A stretch of 64,000 bases of DNA from Nannochloropsis oceanica (lineage: Eukaryota; Sar; Eustigmatophyceae; Eustigmatales; Monodopsidaceae), in the NCBI GenBank assembly GCA_004519485.1, contig CP038107.1, positions 248,001 through 312,000 on the forward strand, read 5' to 3'. A program made the position numbers and the translations under genes. The notes beneath the pieces are model-generated. The model was given only the letters and a program-made list of their open reading frames with translations, was not told the DNA's origin and searched no databases. Position 1 is the first letter of the stretch, and each line of letters begins with the position of its first letter. Shown piece by piece: positions 1 to 11,900 of this stretch.

Positions 1-2459
1 GAGATTATGCGATTCGGGAGAGTATTAGCAGGATTAAGATTTTTAGGTACGTCTGTGCTACCTGTTGTGTAATTCTTTTCCACCCGTCTTCTGTCTTTCT
101 GGTGTAGTGGCGAGGGTGGGCGTAGTGTTCTTATTTGATTTTCGAAGAGGGGGAAGGATGGGAAGGTAGATGAATCGTCGAGCCGTCGTTTCTTCCTTTT
201 TTTTTATTTACCTGTCAATGTACCCGAGGTTCGCATTTTACCTTCCATCCCTCCTTCCTTCCCTGCCTCATGAGCCTATTGAGGAAAAAATGTTATCAAA
301 CCCCCCAATTTTCTGTCCGAAGACAAGGCCGGTGGGCTTTGCCCTCAAAGTCTACAACCTACTAACCCTTCCCTCCCTCCTTCCCTCCCTCCCGCCCTCC
401 CCTCAGGAACTTCGTCGAGAAGAAGGCCTTTAAGCCCCCAGTTCCTTCGGCCGAAGGCATCTTCGGCGGGCACTGCCTAGCAGTAAGGGGGAGTGATTGT
501 GTCATCTTTCTTGATTGGGAGGAAGGTGCCCTCATCCGCCGTATTGACGTGACCCCTCGGGCGATTTACTGGAACGAGACCGGGGAGATCGTTTTGCTTG
601 CGTGCGACGATTCTTACTTCGTCCTGCGCTACAACAAGGAGGCCGTGGCCGCTGCAATTGCAAGCGGCCAGGTTGGGGAGGAAGGGATCGAGGAAGCGTT
701 TGAGCTTTTGCACGAGTTGTCGGATAAGGTCCGCACAGGGATGTGGGTAGGAGACTGCTTCCTCTACACCAACAACACCCAGCGGCTGCAATATTACGTC
801 GGGGGACAAATCATGACCTTGTGCCACTTGGACTCACCTAAGTATATGCTTGGGTACCTCGCCAAGGAGGACCGTGTTTATCTCATGGACAAGCAGCTGA
901 GCGTCGTCTCGTACAAAGTCCTCCTTTCCGTCCTCCAGTACCAGACTGCCGTGGTCCGGCAAGACTTTGGCGTCGCCAATGCCCTCCTCCCCAACATTCC
1001 CGAAGGAGAACTCAGCAACGTGGCGCGCTTTCTGGAGAGCCAAGGCTATAAGGAGGAGGCGCTGGTTGTTTCCCGTGACCCGGACCAGCAATTCGAATTG
1101 GCCTTGGACCTGAAGAAGCTGTCTGTCGCGACAGATCTGCTGGCGGCTATCCGGAAGGAGGACAAGGACAGCATGGATACGCAGAGCAAATGGCGAAAGC
1201 TTGGAGACCTGGCACTGGTCAAATCTGATTTTGCCTTGGCCGAGAAGTGTGCGTGGGAAGCACAAGATTGGAGTGGGTTGTTGTTGCTTTACACTTCGCT
1301 GGGGGATGGTGGAGGGCTCCTGAAGTTGGCACAACAGGCCACGGCGCAAGGGAAAGGCAATGTCGGGTTTTTGGCCTTCTTTTTGCTGGGGAAGATGGAG
1401 GAATGCTTGGAATTACTAATCAAGACGGATCGAATCCCTGAGGCGGCGTTCTTGGCTCGGACTTACCTCCCCTCGCAGATGTCCAGGGTGGTGACCTTGT
1501 GGAAAGAAAACCTCAGCAAGATCTCCCCTCCTGCGGCTGAGGCGCTGGCGGACCCGTCCTCGCATCCTTCCCTCTTTCCCGACCTAGATGTGGCACTGCA
1601 GGTGGAACAACTCTTCCTTCAGAATCGGTCCACACCTCTTGCTGCGGGTGCCTACCCCACAGCCAAAGGTGATATGGAACTAGACCTCATTTCCCTCATC
1701 AAAAACGGCGGCGCCTCTGCCCTCCCTACTCCTCCCCCTCTTCCTCCTGCCGCTATCAAGACAGCTGCTGGCGCTCCTTCTCCTTCCTCAAGCCCTCCCC
1801 CATCAGCAGCATCCTCAGGACCTTCTCCCCGCGCTGTGGCTGCCGCTGCTGGTACTGCAGCTGATGCCGCTGCCAAGGCCCAGCAGGAGCAAAAAGGACA
1901 TGAGCAGCAACTGTTTCTCCAGCAGCAGCAGCAGCAGCTGCTGCTAGATGAGCAGGAAAAGCTATCAAGGCAGGAAGCTGCTGCCTCTGAGGCGGCAGCT
2001 TTCGAGGCAACACAAGCTGAAGCACAACGTGTGAAAGAGGAAGAGGCAGCAGCAGCAGCAGCTGCAGCAGCAGTCCAGGCGGAAGCAAAGCGTTTGCAGC
2101 AGCAGCAGGAGGAGGAGCAGGAGAGAGAGGCAGCAGCTTTGCGGGCTCAACAAGAGGAACAGCGGCGGATGGAAGAGGAGATGGCTGCAGCGGCTGCTGC
2201 GCAGGCACAAAAAGAGGCAGAAGAGCAACAACGACTAGTACAAGAAGCAGCCGCAGCCGAAGCTGCTGAGATCGCAGCAGCAGAAACAGCAGCGGTCGCA
2301 GCAGAAGCGAGGAGGGAGGAGGAGGAGGAGGAGGAGCGGGTACGGTTGTTGCAGTTGGCGGAAGAGGAGGAGGCTGCTGCCAAGAAGGCGGCTGAGAATG
2401 AGGCGACCCGGTTGAAGGCGGAAACGGACGCGATTTTGGGGGATGAAGATGATTGGTAG
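1..2459 (+). CDS. COPB2: Coatomer subunit beta' (beta'-COP), 3' part, partial at window start
   Basis: beta'-COP is a subunit of the COPI coat, which carries retrograde Golgi-to-ER and intra-Golgi vesicle traffic. Two exons are visible, 1..46 and 407..2459, joined through a split AGG codon (AG|gtacgt ... cctcag|G). Together they encode about 698 residues; the N-terminal WD40 propeller lies outside the window. The join gives a DYAIRES...KIFRNFVEKKAFKP stretch like animal and plant beta'-COP, followed by the second-propeller and solenoid region (IRRIDVTPRAIYWNETGEIV, YKVLLSVLQYQTAV). After about residue 430 of the visible part the protein turns into a tail of some 240 residues rich in Ala, Gln and Glu, probably coiled coil, ending in an acidic EDDW. 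This tail is much longer than in well-known orthologues. The open frame at 549 begins with GTG and is not a start. Identity is secure; the role of the tail is unknown. Confidence 0.93.
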
Positions 2460-3255
2460 TGGACTTTGGGAGGAAATGGGGGAGGAGGGAAGGAGGAGGG
2501 AGAGAGGGGGGGATGGATTGGAAGTAGAGGAGTGTAGTCCTGGAAAAATGAAGCATTTGTCTGTTTGTGATTGCATGCCATGAAGAAAACCGTAAACAGC
2601 ACCAAAAGAAGAGAAGAGAGATAGATAGAGATAGGAACGTGGAGAAAACAAAAAGGAGGAGTTGCGACGAAGGAAGAGAGCAAATTGAAAGGGTTGTCCT
2701 TTTATTGTGTCTCGTGTCTCCTTTTTTGGTCTCCGGTGTGTGCTTGGAAGCTAGCAACTTGCTCGGCTTGAATTTCATTGAAGAGAACGAAAATGAATAG
2801 AGCGAAAACAAGAGCAGCAACAGCAGTAGCAGCAGCTGAAGTAGCGCAAGAACAATCCCATGTGAAAGGAGTAGAGTCGGTGGCCTCAAAGCAAAAAGGG
2901 ACTGACAGAAATGTTCTCAAGAGGAGAAGGAGAAGACAACAGACGGGAAAGAAATATGACGCATACGGTAACAATAATTACTCGCTCTTGTAGTGATGTG
3001 ATCACGGGAAGAACAGGTGTCATCGTTCGAATTTTCAAAATCCAACTGCCGACCGAGCTCACGTCCCTCCGCTCTTCTTTGCCCGCTTTAGATGTCCCAC
3101 ACTCCTCCCCAAGGCGGCATTTGGCTTATATTCTAATGTAATATTGACATAATTATACTGCAGATATAATCACACCGCGGCGTGGAATTAAACGTGACGA
3201 CGAGGAGTAGCAACCAAGAAGAGCAACGAGGGATCGCACAACGAGGACGAGGACG
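2460..3255. other. Intergenic: beta'-COP 3' UTR and upstream region of the secreted-protein gene
   Basis: The first 60 bases after the beta'-COP stop are a purine tract (GGAGGAGGGAAGG type), as after many genes here. The rest is A-rich and holds no credible gene: the short open frames lack recognisable domains. A weak TATAAT-like stretch lies near 3165-3170, about 86 bases before the next ATG. Nothing else is recognised. Confidence 0.5.
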
Positions 3256-4242
3256 ATGAGTCTGTCCCGCACTGCACTCCTCGCCTTGTCCTGTGCCTTT
3301 TTGGTCGCAGTCTGTGCGGATGTCGCGAATATGCAGTCAAACGTGCAAATTCATGGCTCGAGGACAGTATCAGCGAAAAGGAATAGATATCGTTACTATG
3401 GGGCTAGGAGCCTGCGCGCAACAGCGGAAGACAGGGTGAAAGGAGAAAAGGAGGGAAAGATTGCAGGGCCAGGTGTCATGACCAAGGCAACTATGGCGGA
3501 CGGACATCACGATATATCGGTATTAGCAGGAGCACGACCAGTGGGAATAGCAACAGGCGATAAGGGTGCTGCTGGTTTGGGCCCTGCTCACGCAGTCGCC
3601 CAGGCCAAACGCAATGGCAGACAGGCGAAAAAAGACAAGCTCAAAACGGAGCGTCACGTCAAAAAGGGGCTGAAGAAAGGAGTGCATAAAGTTGAAAAAA
3701 TGGGGAAGCATGCGGGCAGAAAATTCAAACGGGTGGGCAGAAAGTGGAAGCATGGCAAGAAGAAAATGTTGAAGAAACAGGGCATCCCTCTTCTAGCCGG
3801 GGCCGGGGCCGGGGCCGCCGCCGCCGCCGCCGCCGCAGCTGCAGCAGGAAGTGGAGGAGGAACAGGAATAAGAAAATTATTCCGTGGGAACACGGGATTT
3901 GAGGAAGGTTTCAAGGCCAGCAGTATCACGACCGAAGGAAATTGGGGAGACGAGGGTCTACTCCATCGACCCGGCCAAGCAAAGCCGCACATGACCATCG
4001 CTGGTGCTTTTGCCCGTCTCGCCGAAGACAAACTCAACAACCTCGCGGATGTCTCACCTTTCCCTTTAACGGATGACGCGCCTCCCCGTCGTCAGACCAA
4101 AAAATTTAAGGTTGTCGTTCCTGCCTTCTACCATGGGAAGGAGTTCCACCCCCCCACCGAACCGATTCCGCTTGTTATGGGCGAGCACCACTTTATTCAT
4201 CCCGAGATGGCTGCGTCTTTAAATCTTGTCCCGACGAATTAA
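3256..4242 (+). CDS. Hypothetical secreted, very basic protein (328 aa)
   Basis: I do not recognise this family. The single exon starts at an ATG followed by a clear signal peptide: about 20 hydrophobic residues ending near VAVCADVA, so the product should enter the secretory pathway. Around residues 118-175 comes a dense Lys/Arg/His block with repeated KK, HVKKGLKKG and GRKFKRVGRKWKHGKKK-like patterns. A pure Ala run (about 12) and a Gly-rich hinge follow, then a C-terminal part without low complexity that contains VVPAFYHGKEFHPP and ends in NLVPTN. The layout suggests a cationic secreted or wall-associated protein, but no activity can be assigned. Support for coding is the signal peptide and the structured C-terminus. 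The start is the only ATG before the signal peptide. Confidence 0.6.
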   Translation: MSLSRTALLALSCAFLVAVCADVANMQSNVQIHGSRTVSAKRNRYRYYGARSLRATAEDRVKGEKEGKIAGPGVMTKATMADGHHDISVLAGARPVGIATGDKGAAGLGPAHAVAQAKRNGRQAKKDKLKTERHVKKGLKKGVHKVEKMGKHAGRKFKRVGRKWKHGKKKMLKKQGIPLLAGAGAGAAAAAAAAAAAGSGGGTGIRKLFRGNTGFEEGFKASSITTEGNWGDEGLLHRPGQAKPHMTIAGAFARLAEDKLNNLADVSPFPLTDDAPPRRQTKKFKVVVPAFYHGKEFHPPTEPIPLVMGEHHFIHPEMAASLNLVPTN

Positions 4243-4995
4243 GAGGGTACACTGTAGGATCAAGGTTGTTGCCCGGGACATCGACTTAGGTTGGAGGAGA
4301 AGTAGAAGCAACAGCTCATGGAAGGCACGGCGTTGACGGGACGAAATAAAAAAAAGGAGAGAGCAACAGGGGCTATGTGTCTGTCTGTTGGTGGCGCGGG
4401 TTTGGTCACGAAGGAGATGTACAGACAGTTCGAAGACATGCTTTTCAACAGTAAAACTCATCGCAAAGTTTTGAAGATAACTGAGCTCATTCACAAAGGT
4501 AAGAACCAGCCGGCCACGTCCCTCCACCGAATTTATAAGCAGTCAAGCCGGATCAATGTCTTTTTGCGCCCAAGAAGCAGCACATTTCTTCATGGGTGAT
4601 TAGGCGTTCAAGAAATTGTTGGATGGGTGGGTTGTGGAGCGGGAGTTTGGACGTCAGGGAGGGTTGAGGAAATACATAAAATGAAAGGCAGGAGTATGAT
4701 AGAGCGAAGGCCCCAAAGACTCAAGGTGGGAAGAGAAAAAAATAATACCTAAAAATTTAATTTGAGAGAGTACGCGTGCTCCGACTTCACTTATTTTTAC
4801 TTGTCAAACGCATAGAAAGGAGGGAAATAATGACGCTCACTGGTCATTCCGCTTTCTGCTGTCTTTCTAAACATGCGACCCGGAGGTTGCCCAATTTTGC
4901 CGCCTCAATGTGTCATCGCGACGTCAGTTCGTTTTGTCTCTTCTCTTCACTTAAGTCCACCCACCGTCACCCCACCTACACCCACAGTACCAGCC
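4243..4995. other. Intergenic region between the secreted-protein gene and the E2 gene
   Basis: No gene is recognised. An ATG-started frame at 4318-4599 (93 aa) has no visible domain and probably belongs to the 3' UTR of the preceding gene. The sequence is A-rich in the middle (near 4670-4770). The promoter of the E2 gene should lie in the last few hundred bases, but no motif is clear. Confidence 0.45.
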
Positions 4996-6142
4996 ATGTT
5001 TGCCAGCGGCACCAGACGCAGTGTCTCCCGCTTGGTGGCCACGTGCGCGCATCGTTGTTCCCGCAGCTCCCAGGTAAGCAACAGAACAGATCAATTTCAG
5101 CGAGTGCCTTTCCTGTATTAACACTCCTCTCTCGCGACCCCACCAGACATGGATCACAGGGGTGGCCAGGGGCTTGATCGGCGAAATCGGTACGAAAAAT
5201 AGCATCACTGGTCATTTCAGGGGTACCGGGGCCGTGGTCCTCCTCCCAAGCCGCGAGCAGCCGCCCCGAATTCAGCAGGTGAGTGTCAAGGATAAGCAGG
5301 ACGACGAACCTTGCCATCACACCAGCAGCACTGACCGAGGCACCCTTATACACATACATACTCACCATACTCACAGTATCGAGCCTCTTCTATGAGCGCG
5401 CTGGAGGAACCGCCCTACGACTACGTTTCGTCCACGCCTTCCTCCACACCCTCACCACCTCCCGCTGCCTCCGCGCCCAGCGGCGGCGGGAAGATCATGC
5501 CTTTCCTGCTAGCTGATATTGGGGAGGGCATTGCCGAAGTGGAGCTCATGCAATGGTTTGTGCAAGAAGGGGAGAGCATTAAGCAGTTCGATAGGGTATG
5601 TGAGGTTCAATCGGACAAGGCCACGGTTGAGATTTCCTCGCGCTACGACGGCGTTGTCTCGAGAGTGCATCACCCCGTCGGGGCGGTTGTGAAAGTAGGG
5701 AGCGCCCTGATCGACATTGAAGTGGCAAGACCAAACAACCACACCGCTGCCGCCACGCTCGCTGCGGCCCCCACCATGAACAACGCCGACCTCCCTTCTC
5801 CAGCCATGATGGCAGCAGCGGCTCCTGTCACTTCTCCTCCATTGCTCCCAACGGAGTCTCTCCAGCAGCAGCCACAGCATCATCTACCACAGCATAAGCA
5901 GTCAGAGAGGGCCAGTAATATTAATCGTGAGGGTAACAGGGGGGATATTGTGCCTGCTACGCCCGCTGTCCGTCGGTGGGCGAAAGAGTATGGCGTGGAC
6001 TTGGCTTTTGTCCGAGCGACGGGGCCGCAAGGCCGGGTCCTGAAGGGCGATGTCTTAAATCACATTAGCACACGCAACGGCGGTGGTGGCATTGGCATGC
6101 TGGCTACAACTGCTTCTACTTCTACTCCTGCCGCTACAGCTG

Positions 6143-6182
<40 letters not shown>

Positions 6183-7062
6183 TCCATCTTCTCCCTCCTT
6201 TCAGCTGAACGGCGCTGCCACGGCCATGAAAGCATCCTCCTCCTCCTCTCCCTCCTCATCTACTAACCCCCCCCATTCCTCCCCTCTCTCCGCCTTGCAC
6301 CTCACCGCCTCCCAGCGAGTGCCCATACGGGGGGTGATGCGTCAGATGGTGAAGTCCATGAACGCCTCTCTGAAAATTCCTCATTTCGGGTACCAAGACG
6401 AGGTATGCATGGACAAAGCCGCCGCGTTCCGCTCCTCTCTCCGTCCCTTGGCAGAGGAGCAAGGCCTGAAATTCACGTATCTACCTCTGATGCTCAAGGC
6501 GGCAAGTTTGGCCCTGTTGAGATTCCCGATTCTGAATGCGAGCTTGTCGGAGGATGAGAAGGAGGTGGTGTATCACAGCTCGCACGAAATAGGAGTGGCC
6601 ATGGCAACGAGCAAAGGGCTGATTGTTCCCGTCTTGCGGAAAGTTCAAGAGAAGTCCCTGATGGAGATCGCGAGGGAGTTGGCCGTGTTTCAATGCAAGG
6701 CCGAGGGGCAGGGAGGGAGGGAAGGAGGACAGGGTGGGTTCAAAGAGGAGGATTTCCAGGGGGCCACATTCTCGCTGAGCAATATTGGAAGCCTGGGGGG
6801 TACGTACATGGATGCTAAGATCGTTCCTCCTCAAGTGGCGATAGGCGCGGTGGGGAGGATTCAGATGTTGCCGCGGTATGTGCAGGCGTCCGAAGGGGAG
6901 GTAGGGAGGGAGGGAGGCCCTGTGGTGATGCCGGTGAGGGTGATGGCTATTTCGTGGGCGGGGGATCATAGGGTGGTGGATGGGGCGACCATGGCAAAAT
7001 TTTCGAATTTGTGGAAGAAGTATCTGGAAGAGCCGGCGTTGATGTTGGCGGAAACGCGTTAA
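4996..7062 (+). CDS. DBT: Branched-chain 2-oxoacid dehydrogenase E2 (dihydrolipoamide acyltransferase), mitochondrial
   Basis: This is the core acyltransferase of the mitochondrial complex that degrades Val, Leu and Ile; it passes the acyl group from lipoyl-lysine to CoA. Three exons, 4996..5073, 5147..5278 and 5377..7062, all join in phase 0 and encode 631 residues. Exon 1 supplies an Arg/Ser-rich mitochondrial presequence (MFASGTRRSVSRL). The lipoyl domain starts at about residue 111 (LADIGEGIAEVE) with the lipoyl lysine in QSDKATVE at about K151. An E1/E3-binding domain follows (PATPAVRRWAKEYGVDL, GRVLKGD). The catalytic domain ends with GDHRVVDG, giving catalytic His601 and Asp605. The ADIGEG/E-L-M-Q-W pattern favours BCKDH E2 over pyruvate or 2-oxoglutarate E2. 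The linkers carry poly-Ala, poly-Ser and GGGA-encoded GGREGG inserts. Confidence 0.93.
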
Positions 7063-8032
7063 GAAGGAGGAGCAAGGGAGGGAGACAGGGAGGAAGGGAG
7101 TGGAAGGAACGGATCAGTAGAGCTGCTACGCTGGCCGACACGTTTCCAGGGAGAGATGGGGATGGAAAAGGAAGTGGAAGGTCCGGACAGTGGGGCGAGG
7201 TTAGCGTGTTTCTTGCACCTCGGAGGTGTCCTTATCTTTTGACCTCTCCTTTATCTGGTGATCATGTCCACGCTCGTTGATGGAGATACCAACGTACTTG
7301 GCGGCGGTTTGTTTGGATTTGAGAAAGACGCCGTCGTCCTATGTGAGAGGAAAGAAGGGAAGAGGGATGGAAGGAGGGAAGGTGGGAGGGAGGATGTAAA
7401 GTAGTGCAGTGAGTTGAAGGTTTGTTGTGTTATTTGTCTCGGCAATTATGTGTACGGGGGGAAAGGGAGGGAAGGAGGTATCTCGTCTTTGTATATACGT
7501 GTGAAAAAAGAGGAAATTGAGAGACAGAGGGATAATGTAGATATGTGTGTATGTGGGAGGAAAAAGGAATGCACCTAGCACTTAACTTTTCATTTGTTGT
7601 CGTGTACAATCATGTGAAGATGAGGAAGAAAGGAAGGAAAAAAAAGAAGATAGAGTAAGGAAAGTGGGAAGAAGAAGGGGTGAGGAAGGAGAAGGAAGAG
7701 AGAGAAGGAGACATGAGTGTACGTAGATGACTGAGAGAAGATGATGTCACTTGTTCTTTACTCCTCCATTAGCATCCCGTTATTTGTCAGTTGCTTGCTT
7801 GAAAAATAATATCAAATAGGAACACTAATACAGAATGTGTAATTTAGAAGAAAGAAACGAACGAAGGAAAAATATTGGCCGTACTCCTTGTCCCTCCCAC
7901 CTAGCTCTGGAGATAGACTTGGAAAAAAAGTTTAACCCAGACGAGAGGAAACCTACCCACCATGTAGCAAAGAAAAGAATGAAATTATAGCGACTCAAAT
8001 ACGTTTTGTTTTGTTCCTGTAGAGTTTGTTTT
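7063..8032. other. Convergent intergenic region (E2 and VOC genes)
   Basis: These 970 bases lie between two converging 3' ends. Both halves are purine-rich on the + strand, with GGGA-like tracts just after the E2 stop and near 7340-7480 and 7620-7710. No open frame has a recognisable domain. Poly(A) sites of both genes should lie here. Confidence 0.5.
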
Positions 8033-8710
8033 TTAGGCGTGCGAAGACGGTGGTGATTGTGGTGTTGTCGGTTGTTGGGTTCTTCCCTCCTCGCTACTAT
8101 CCATGCTGGAGGCGGCGTCGCCCGGCTCAAAGAGGCCAATCATATGACCGTCGGGACTACGGACCACGCCCACCTAGTAAGCAAATGCATGAAAGGACAA
8201 CAAACAGTTGATGCAACAGCACCCATGCCTCTTTACTCGGTCCACACTACCGAAAAGCACCCAGCGATATCTCTTCTAATCCCACTCGCATCCTACGTGA
8301 CCACACACCTTCTGCCACCGTATCTAAACTTACCTTGCCATACGCCGGGTACTTGACCGGCCCGTCCAAAGACGCGCCCAACTGGAGTAATCGCACCACT
8401 GTGCTATCCATGTCCATCACGTCAAAGCATAAAAAGGGGGAATAGCCTGTACTCCGCATCGCCTCCCCCTCTACAGCCTTCAGGACAAGGGGCGGTCCCC
8501 CTGTGTCGAATTCGGCAGTCATCTCACCCTGCCGCTTCAAAGTTAGGCCCAGTCCATTTTTACCGTAAAAGTGTACGGCGGACGGCAGGTCCTTGAGCAT
8601 TAGGACCACGTTTCTAGAGGAAATATGAGAAGGAAATAAGGGCTGGGGGGTGGGGAGGTCGAGCATGGGAACTTGTGGAAGTACCTAAAGTTTGCTAGGC
8701 GCGCTGCCAT
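8033..8710 (-). CDS. Small VOC-superfamily (glyoxalase/bleomycin-resistance fold) protein
   Basis: A 148-residue single VOC-fold protein. On the minus strand the exons are 8685..8710, 8334..8613 and 8033..8173. The first join makes a split Arg codon (ACTTTAG|gtac ... ctctag|A) and the second is in phase 0 (GGCAAG|gtaagt ... ctag|GTG). The N-terminus reads MAARLANFRNVVLMLKDLP, then SAVHFYGKNGLGL, the typical first beta-alpha unit. The second half has FLCFDVMDMD and VRSPDGHMIGLFEP, the classic closing motif with a metal-binding Glu position. A short Ser/Pro/Gln-rich tail follows. VOC proteins include glyoxalase I, dioxygenases and resistance proteins; a single short copy like this usually dimerises, and the substrate cannot be told. 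A frame that starts upstream at 8666 reads through the first intron and is wrong. It shares a 283-base promoter region with the Sen1 gene. Confidence 0.85.
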
Positions 8711-8993
8711 TTGTCTCTGATTGGCACCCCCTTGGCTCCTTTACTCTCTTCTTGAGTCAAAATGCTCGTGTGCCTGTATTTTGCGTGCAGAGTTTCTGTA
8801 GTTATTAGTCGCAGCAAGCTTCGCTGATCTTAGCGTTCGAATACCACATAAAGTATTTGATCCCGTTTTGGGCCTTGCAATACGCGCACACCAAGCTCTG
8901 ACTCTACCTCCCAACATCTTTCTAGGTAGTCGGGTGCACGCTCTGCAAGCTCACTCATCCGGCCTGCCACTGAGGCAGGGGATAGGATCCAAA
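8711..8993. promoter_or_regulatory. Divergent promoter region between the VOC and Sen1-like genes
   Basis: Only 283 bases separate the ATG of the minus-strand VOC gene from the first ATG of the plus-strand helicase gene. Both 5' UTRs and both promoters must fit here unless 5' introns exist. No TATA box is obvious. Confidence 0.5.
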
Positions 8994-11900
8994 ATGGAAA
9001 TGGAGCTCACTAGCAGCAGCAGCAGTAGCAGCAGCGGCAAAGAGGAGATGGAGGAGCATCACAAGGACACCGCGGAAATGATCGACATCCTTGATACGGA
9101 CGACGAGATTGACTACGGGGAGAGCGATGACGATGACTCCTCCGTAGAGGTGGTGGAGGTGGGGCGCACGACAGTTCGGAAGACGGACGACAACGTTAAA
9201 GCCGCACGGCTGCAGCTCCAGCGCCAGCGGGGAGAGCAGGATGAGGAGGAGGACGAAGTTCTCGATGCCTTTCCCCCGGTTTTGGATGTAGAGGGGATAG
9301 AGGACGAAAAGAAGGGGAAAGAGGATAGGATTGGATGGGACTTGGGAGATAACAACGAAAGCGGCGGATCGCACGAGGCTCCGGGAGAGGAGGATGAAGA
9401 GGGAGCAATCGAGTACCTGGCGGTGGCGGACGAGTCGGGAAATAGGTGGTGTGACTACCCTGAGGTCTGCGAGATTTGGCTTCGGGCATTCTTGTATGGG
9501 GAAGGGGTGCGGGATGAGGTGTTTTGGGCGAATATGAAGGAGGATACCCACAGGTGCTTGGCGTGCTTGGAAGCGTATACAAAGACAAGGGCTTGTATTT
9601 TTGATTATATGCGGAGTCACGATGGCAATGATTGGGTAGAGCTGGCACGGGAGGCAGAGGAGAGGATAGACCGGCTGGACAAGGGGTTTATACGACGGCA
9701 TTTGGAGGAGACGGAAAGGAAAATAGAGGAGCGGGAGAGGGAAGGAAGGAGGGAGGGAGGAATGCTCGATGAGGAGGAGAGGGATGGCTTAATGTTTGCG
9801 TTGTTGGACATGTTGACCCATTGTAAGATATGTTTGGCTGATAAGGTTTTCGAGGAAATTTTGGTGGCGGTCCTGGAAAAGGTAGGAGGGGATGTGAAAA
9901 TGAACGAGGAGATGCTGAAGGGGAGGAGAGCACAGGGCGTGTATACCTTGATGACGCATAACCGCGATTCCATTAGGGCCTGGGCGGGGAGGATGGCCAA
10001 AATCATGGGGAAAGTCAACAAGGAGATGTTGATGGGTGAAGGAGGTGTCGATGATGTGATGCGGGAGTGGGTGCGGGTGTTAGAGGAGGAGTATCTTGAT
10101 TCACAATCGCAGGAGGCAGGAGGGAGCAGCAGCAGCAAAAACACCAACAGTAGCAGGAGAAATGAACATAGATGGAAGGCTTTAAAGACAGTTCTAGACT
10201 TGTTGGAAGATGACGATGCTATAGCAGAGTGGATATCGTCCGAGTTCCCCTTGCTGCTCGACACTGTCTTCGCCCACGCCCGTGCGTGCTGTGCGCCGCT
10301 GGAACAGACTGAAGATGGAGTAGGAGGAAAGGGAGGTGGAGGAGGAACATTCTCTCACCCCCCCCCCTATTCTGCAGCTACGGCTCAGATTGCTGTGGAC
10401 TGTTTGCGTCTTCTGTTAATCAAATTGAAAGACCAAGCGTGGTCTCACTGTGAAGGACTAGCTTTGGACGTCCGTGACTGGCTGTATCCCCTCATCTCAT
10501 CCCTCGCCCACCGACAAGGCCAATGCAACGTAGGAGGGCCCTTCAAATCCCTCCTTAATCTGCTTCCCGCCTTTCTCCGCTCCCTCCGCCACGCCCAAGA
10601 TAATAGCACCAACTTGGCTTTGCAGCGCTTGTCGCAGATAATTTCGTCCTTCCCTCCCTCATCCTCGGGAACCACCCGTCGATTTCTCGAAAAGTGCATG
10701 TGTCGTGTGTTAGAAGATGCGTACAATCCTTGTCAGGCTTCTTCCAAGACTTGGCCGTTGGAGAGCAGTCAGAAGTGGGCGCCTGTAGTAGTTGCAGCGC
10801 TTGCCCCTGTGGGGACTCTCTCGAGTCCAGTTTTTGAGAGTATCGCTCGCGATTGCGTGCATTTAATTTTGGAGCAGCACCGCTTGGAAGTAATTAGACT
10901 GATCGATGAGTCTATCACTGGGTCTTGGGACGATGGGAGAGGATGTTACGATACCTTATGTGGCAGCAGCAGTAGCAGCAGCAGCAGTAGTAGTGGCAGT
11001 CACTGTCACAGTAAATTGAGAGAAGGAAATGCCTGTTCCCCTTGGGATGGGGCTAATCCCGCGAGCAGCAGACTAACTGGAAGAATCTCAAGGCCGATGT
11101 TGTCATCAGATTTATTGTGTGGGAGGTTAATGCATGAGTTAACCCGCATTCATCCACTGTCCTCCCTTCCTCCCTTGCTGTGCGACGATCTGTTCAAGTT
11201 TCAAGCTGCTCTGTACCCGGTGTCGCAATCCAAGGGTGTTGGTCATTCTCAAGCATTGCGACAGCTGAATCAGGCATGTGACGACCAAACATCTGCTTTC
11301 ACTTCACTCCTCCAACGTCTCGTCCAAGCCTCTTCCTCTTCCTACTCCACATCGTCTTCTTCCTCCTCCTCTCTTTTGACCATCCGCACGGACACCAACC
11401 TCACCCCGACCAATAGCAGTAGCAGCAACAGCAACAGCAGCAGCACCAGCAGCAGGAACCCCTTTGCAATTAGAAATGTGGGAGGTGCACCTCCGGGCAC
11501 AGCTCTAGCAACTGTCATCCCTATCCTCCTCATAGACGAAGTTGAAATCACCACAGCCCTCCATCGGCTCCTTCTCCTGGGTGCTTCCTCCCCCTCCTCT
11601 CTTCCTCATTGCTCCTCTTTTTCCTCGCCCTCCTTGTTGAATTGGAAAGCTATCCTCGCCTATCTTCCTTCCTCTTGGCTTCGTGGGATTTGGCGCGGAG
11701 CTAACCAAGTACTCAAAGACATGCTTCGCACCAGCTCCCTCTCCAACACACCTGGCGGTGACTCGCACTCCTTTCTCTCGCAGTTTCTCGCCCTCCTCCT
11801 CGACCTTCTAGCCCGACAACAGAAAGCTGACAGAGAAGGAATAATGGCAACCGCGCCACCCACATCTGCTTGGTGGCTTTTCGCCCGCGAGGTGCTTATC

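Noticed and set aside
1756-2889. 377-aa open frame on the minus strand opposite beta'-COP
   Set aside because: Leu/Pro-rich shadow of CAG and GGA repeats; no domain; lies over the conserved beta'-COP exon.
4318-4599. 93-aa ATG-started frame after the secreted-protein gene
   Set aside because: No domain or targeting signal; probably 3' UTR.
6709-6740. GGGA tract in the E2 gene as an unspliced micro-intron
   Set aside because: No GT...AG pair brackets it in a way that keeps the frame, and the flanking catalytic domain stays in frame when it is translated.
8868-8993. 42-residue N-terminal extension of the Sen1 frame
   Set aside because: Starts with TTG; first ATG is at 8994 in good context.
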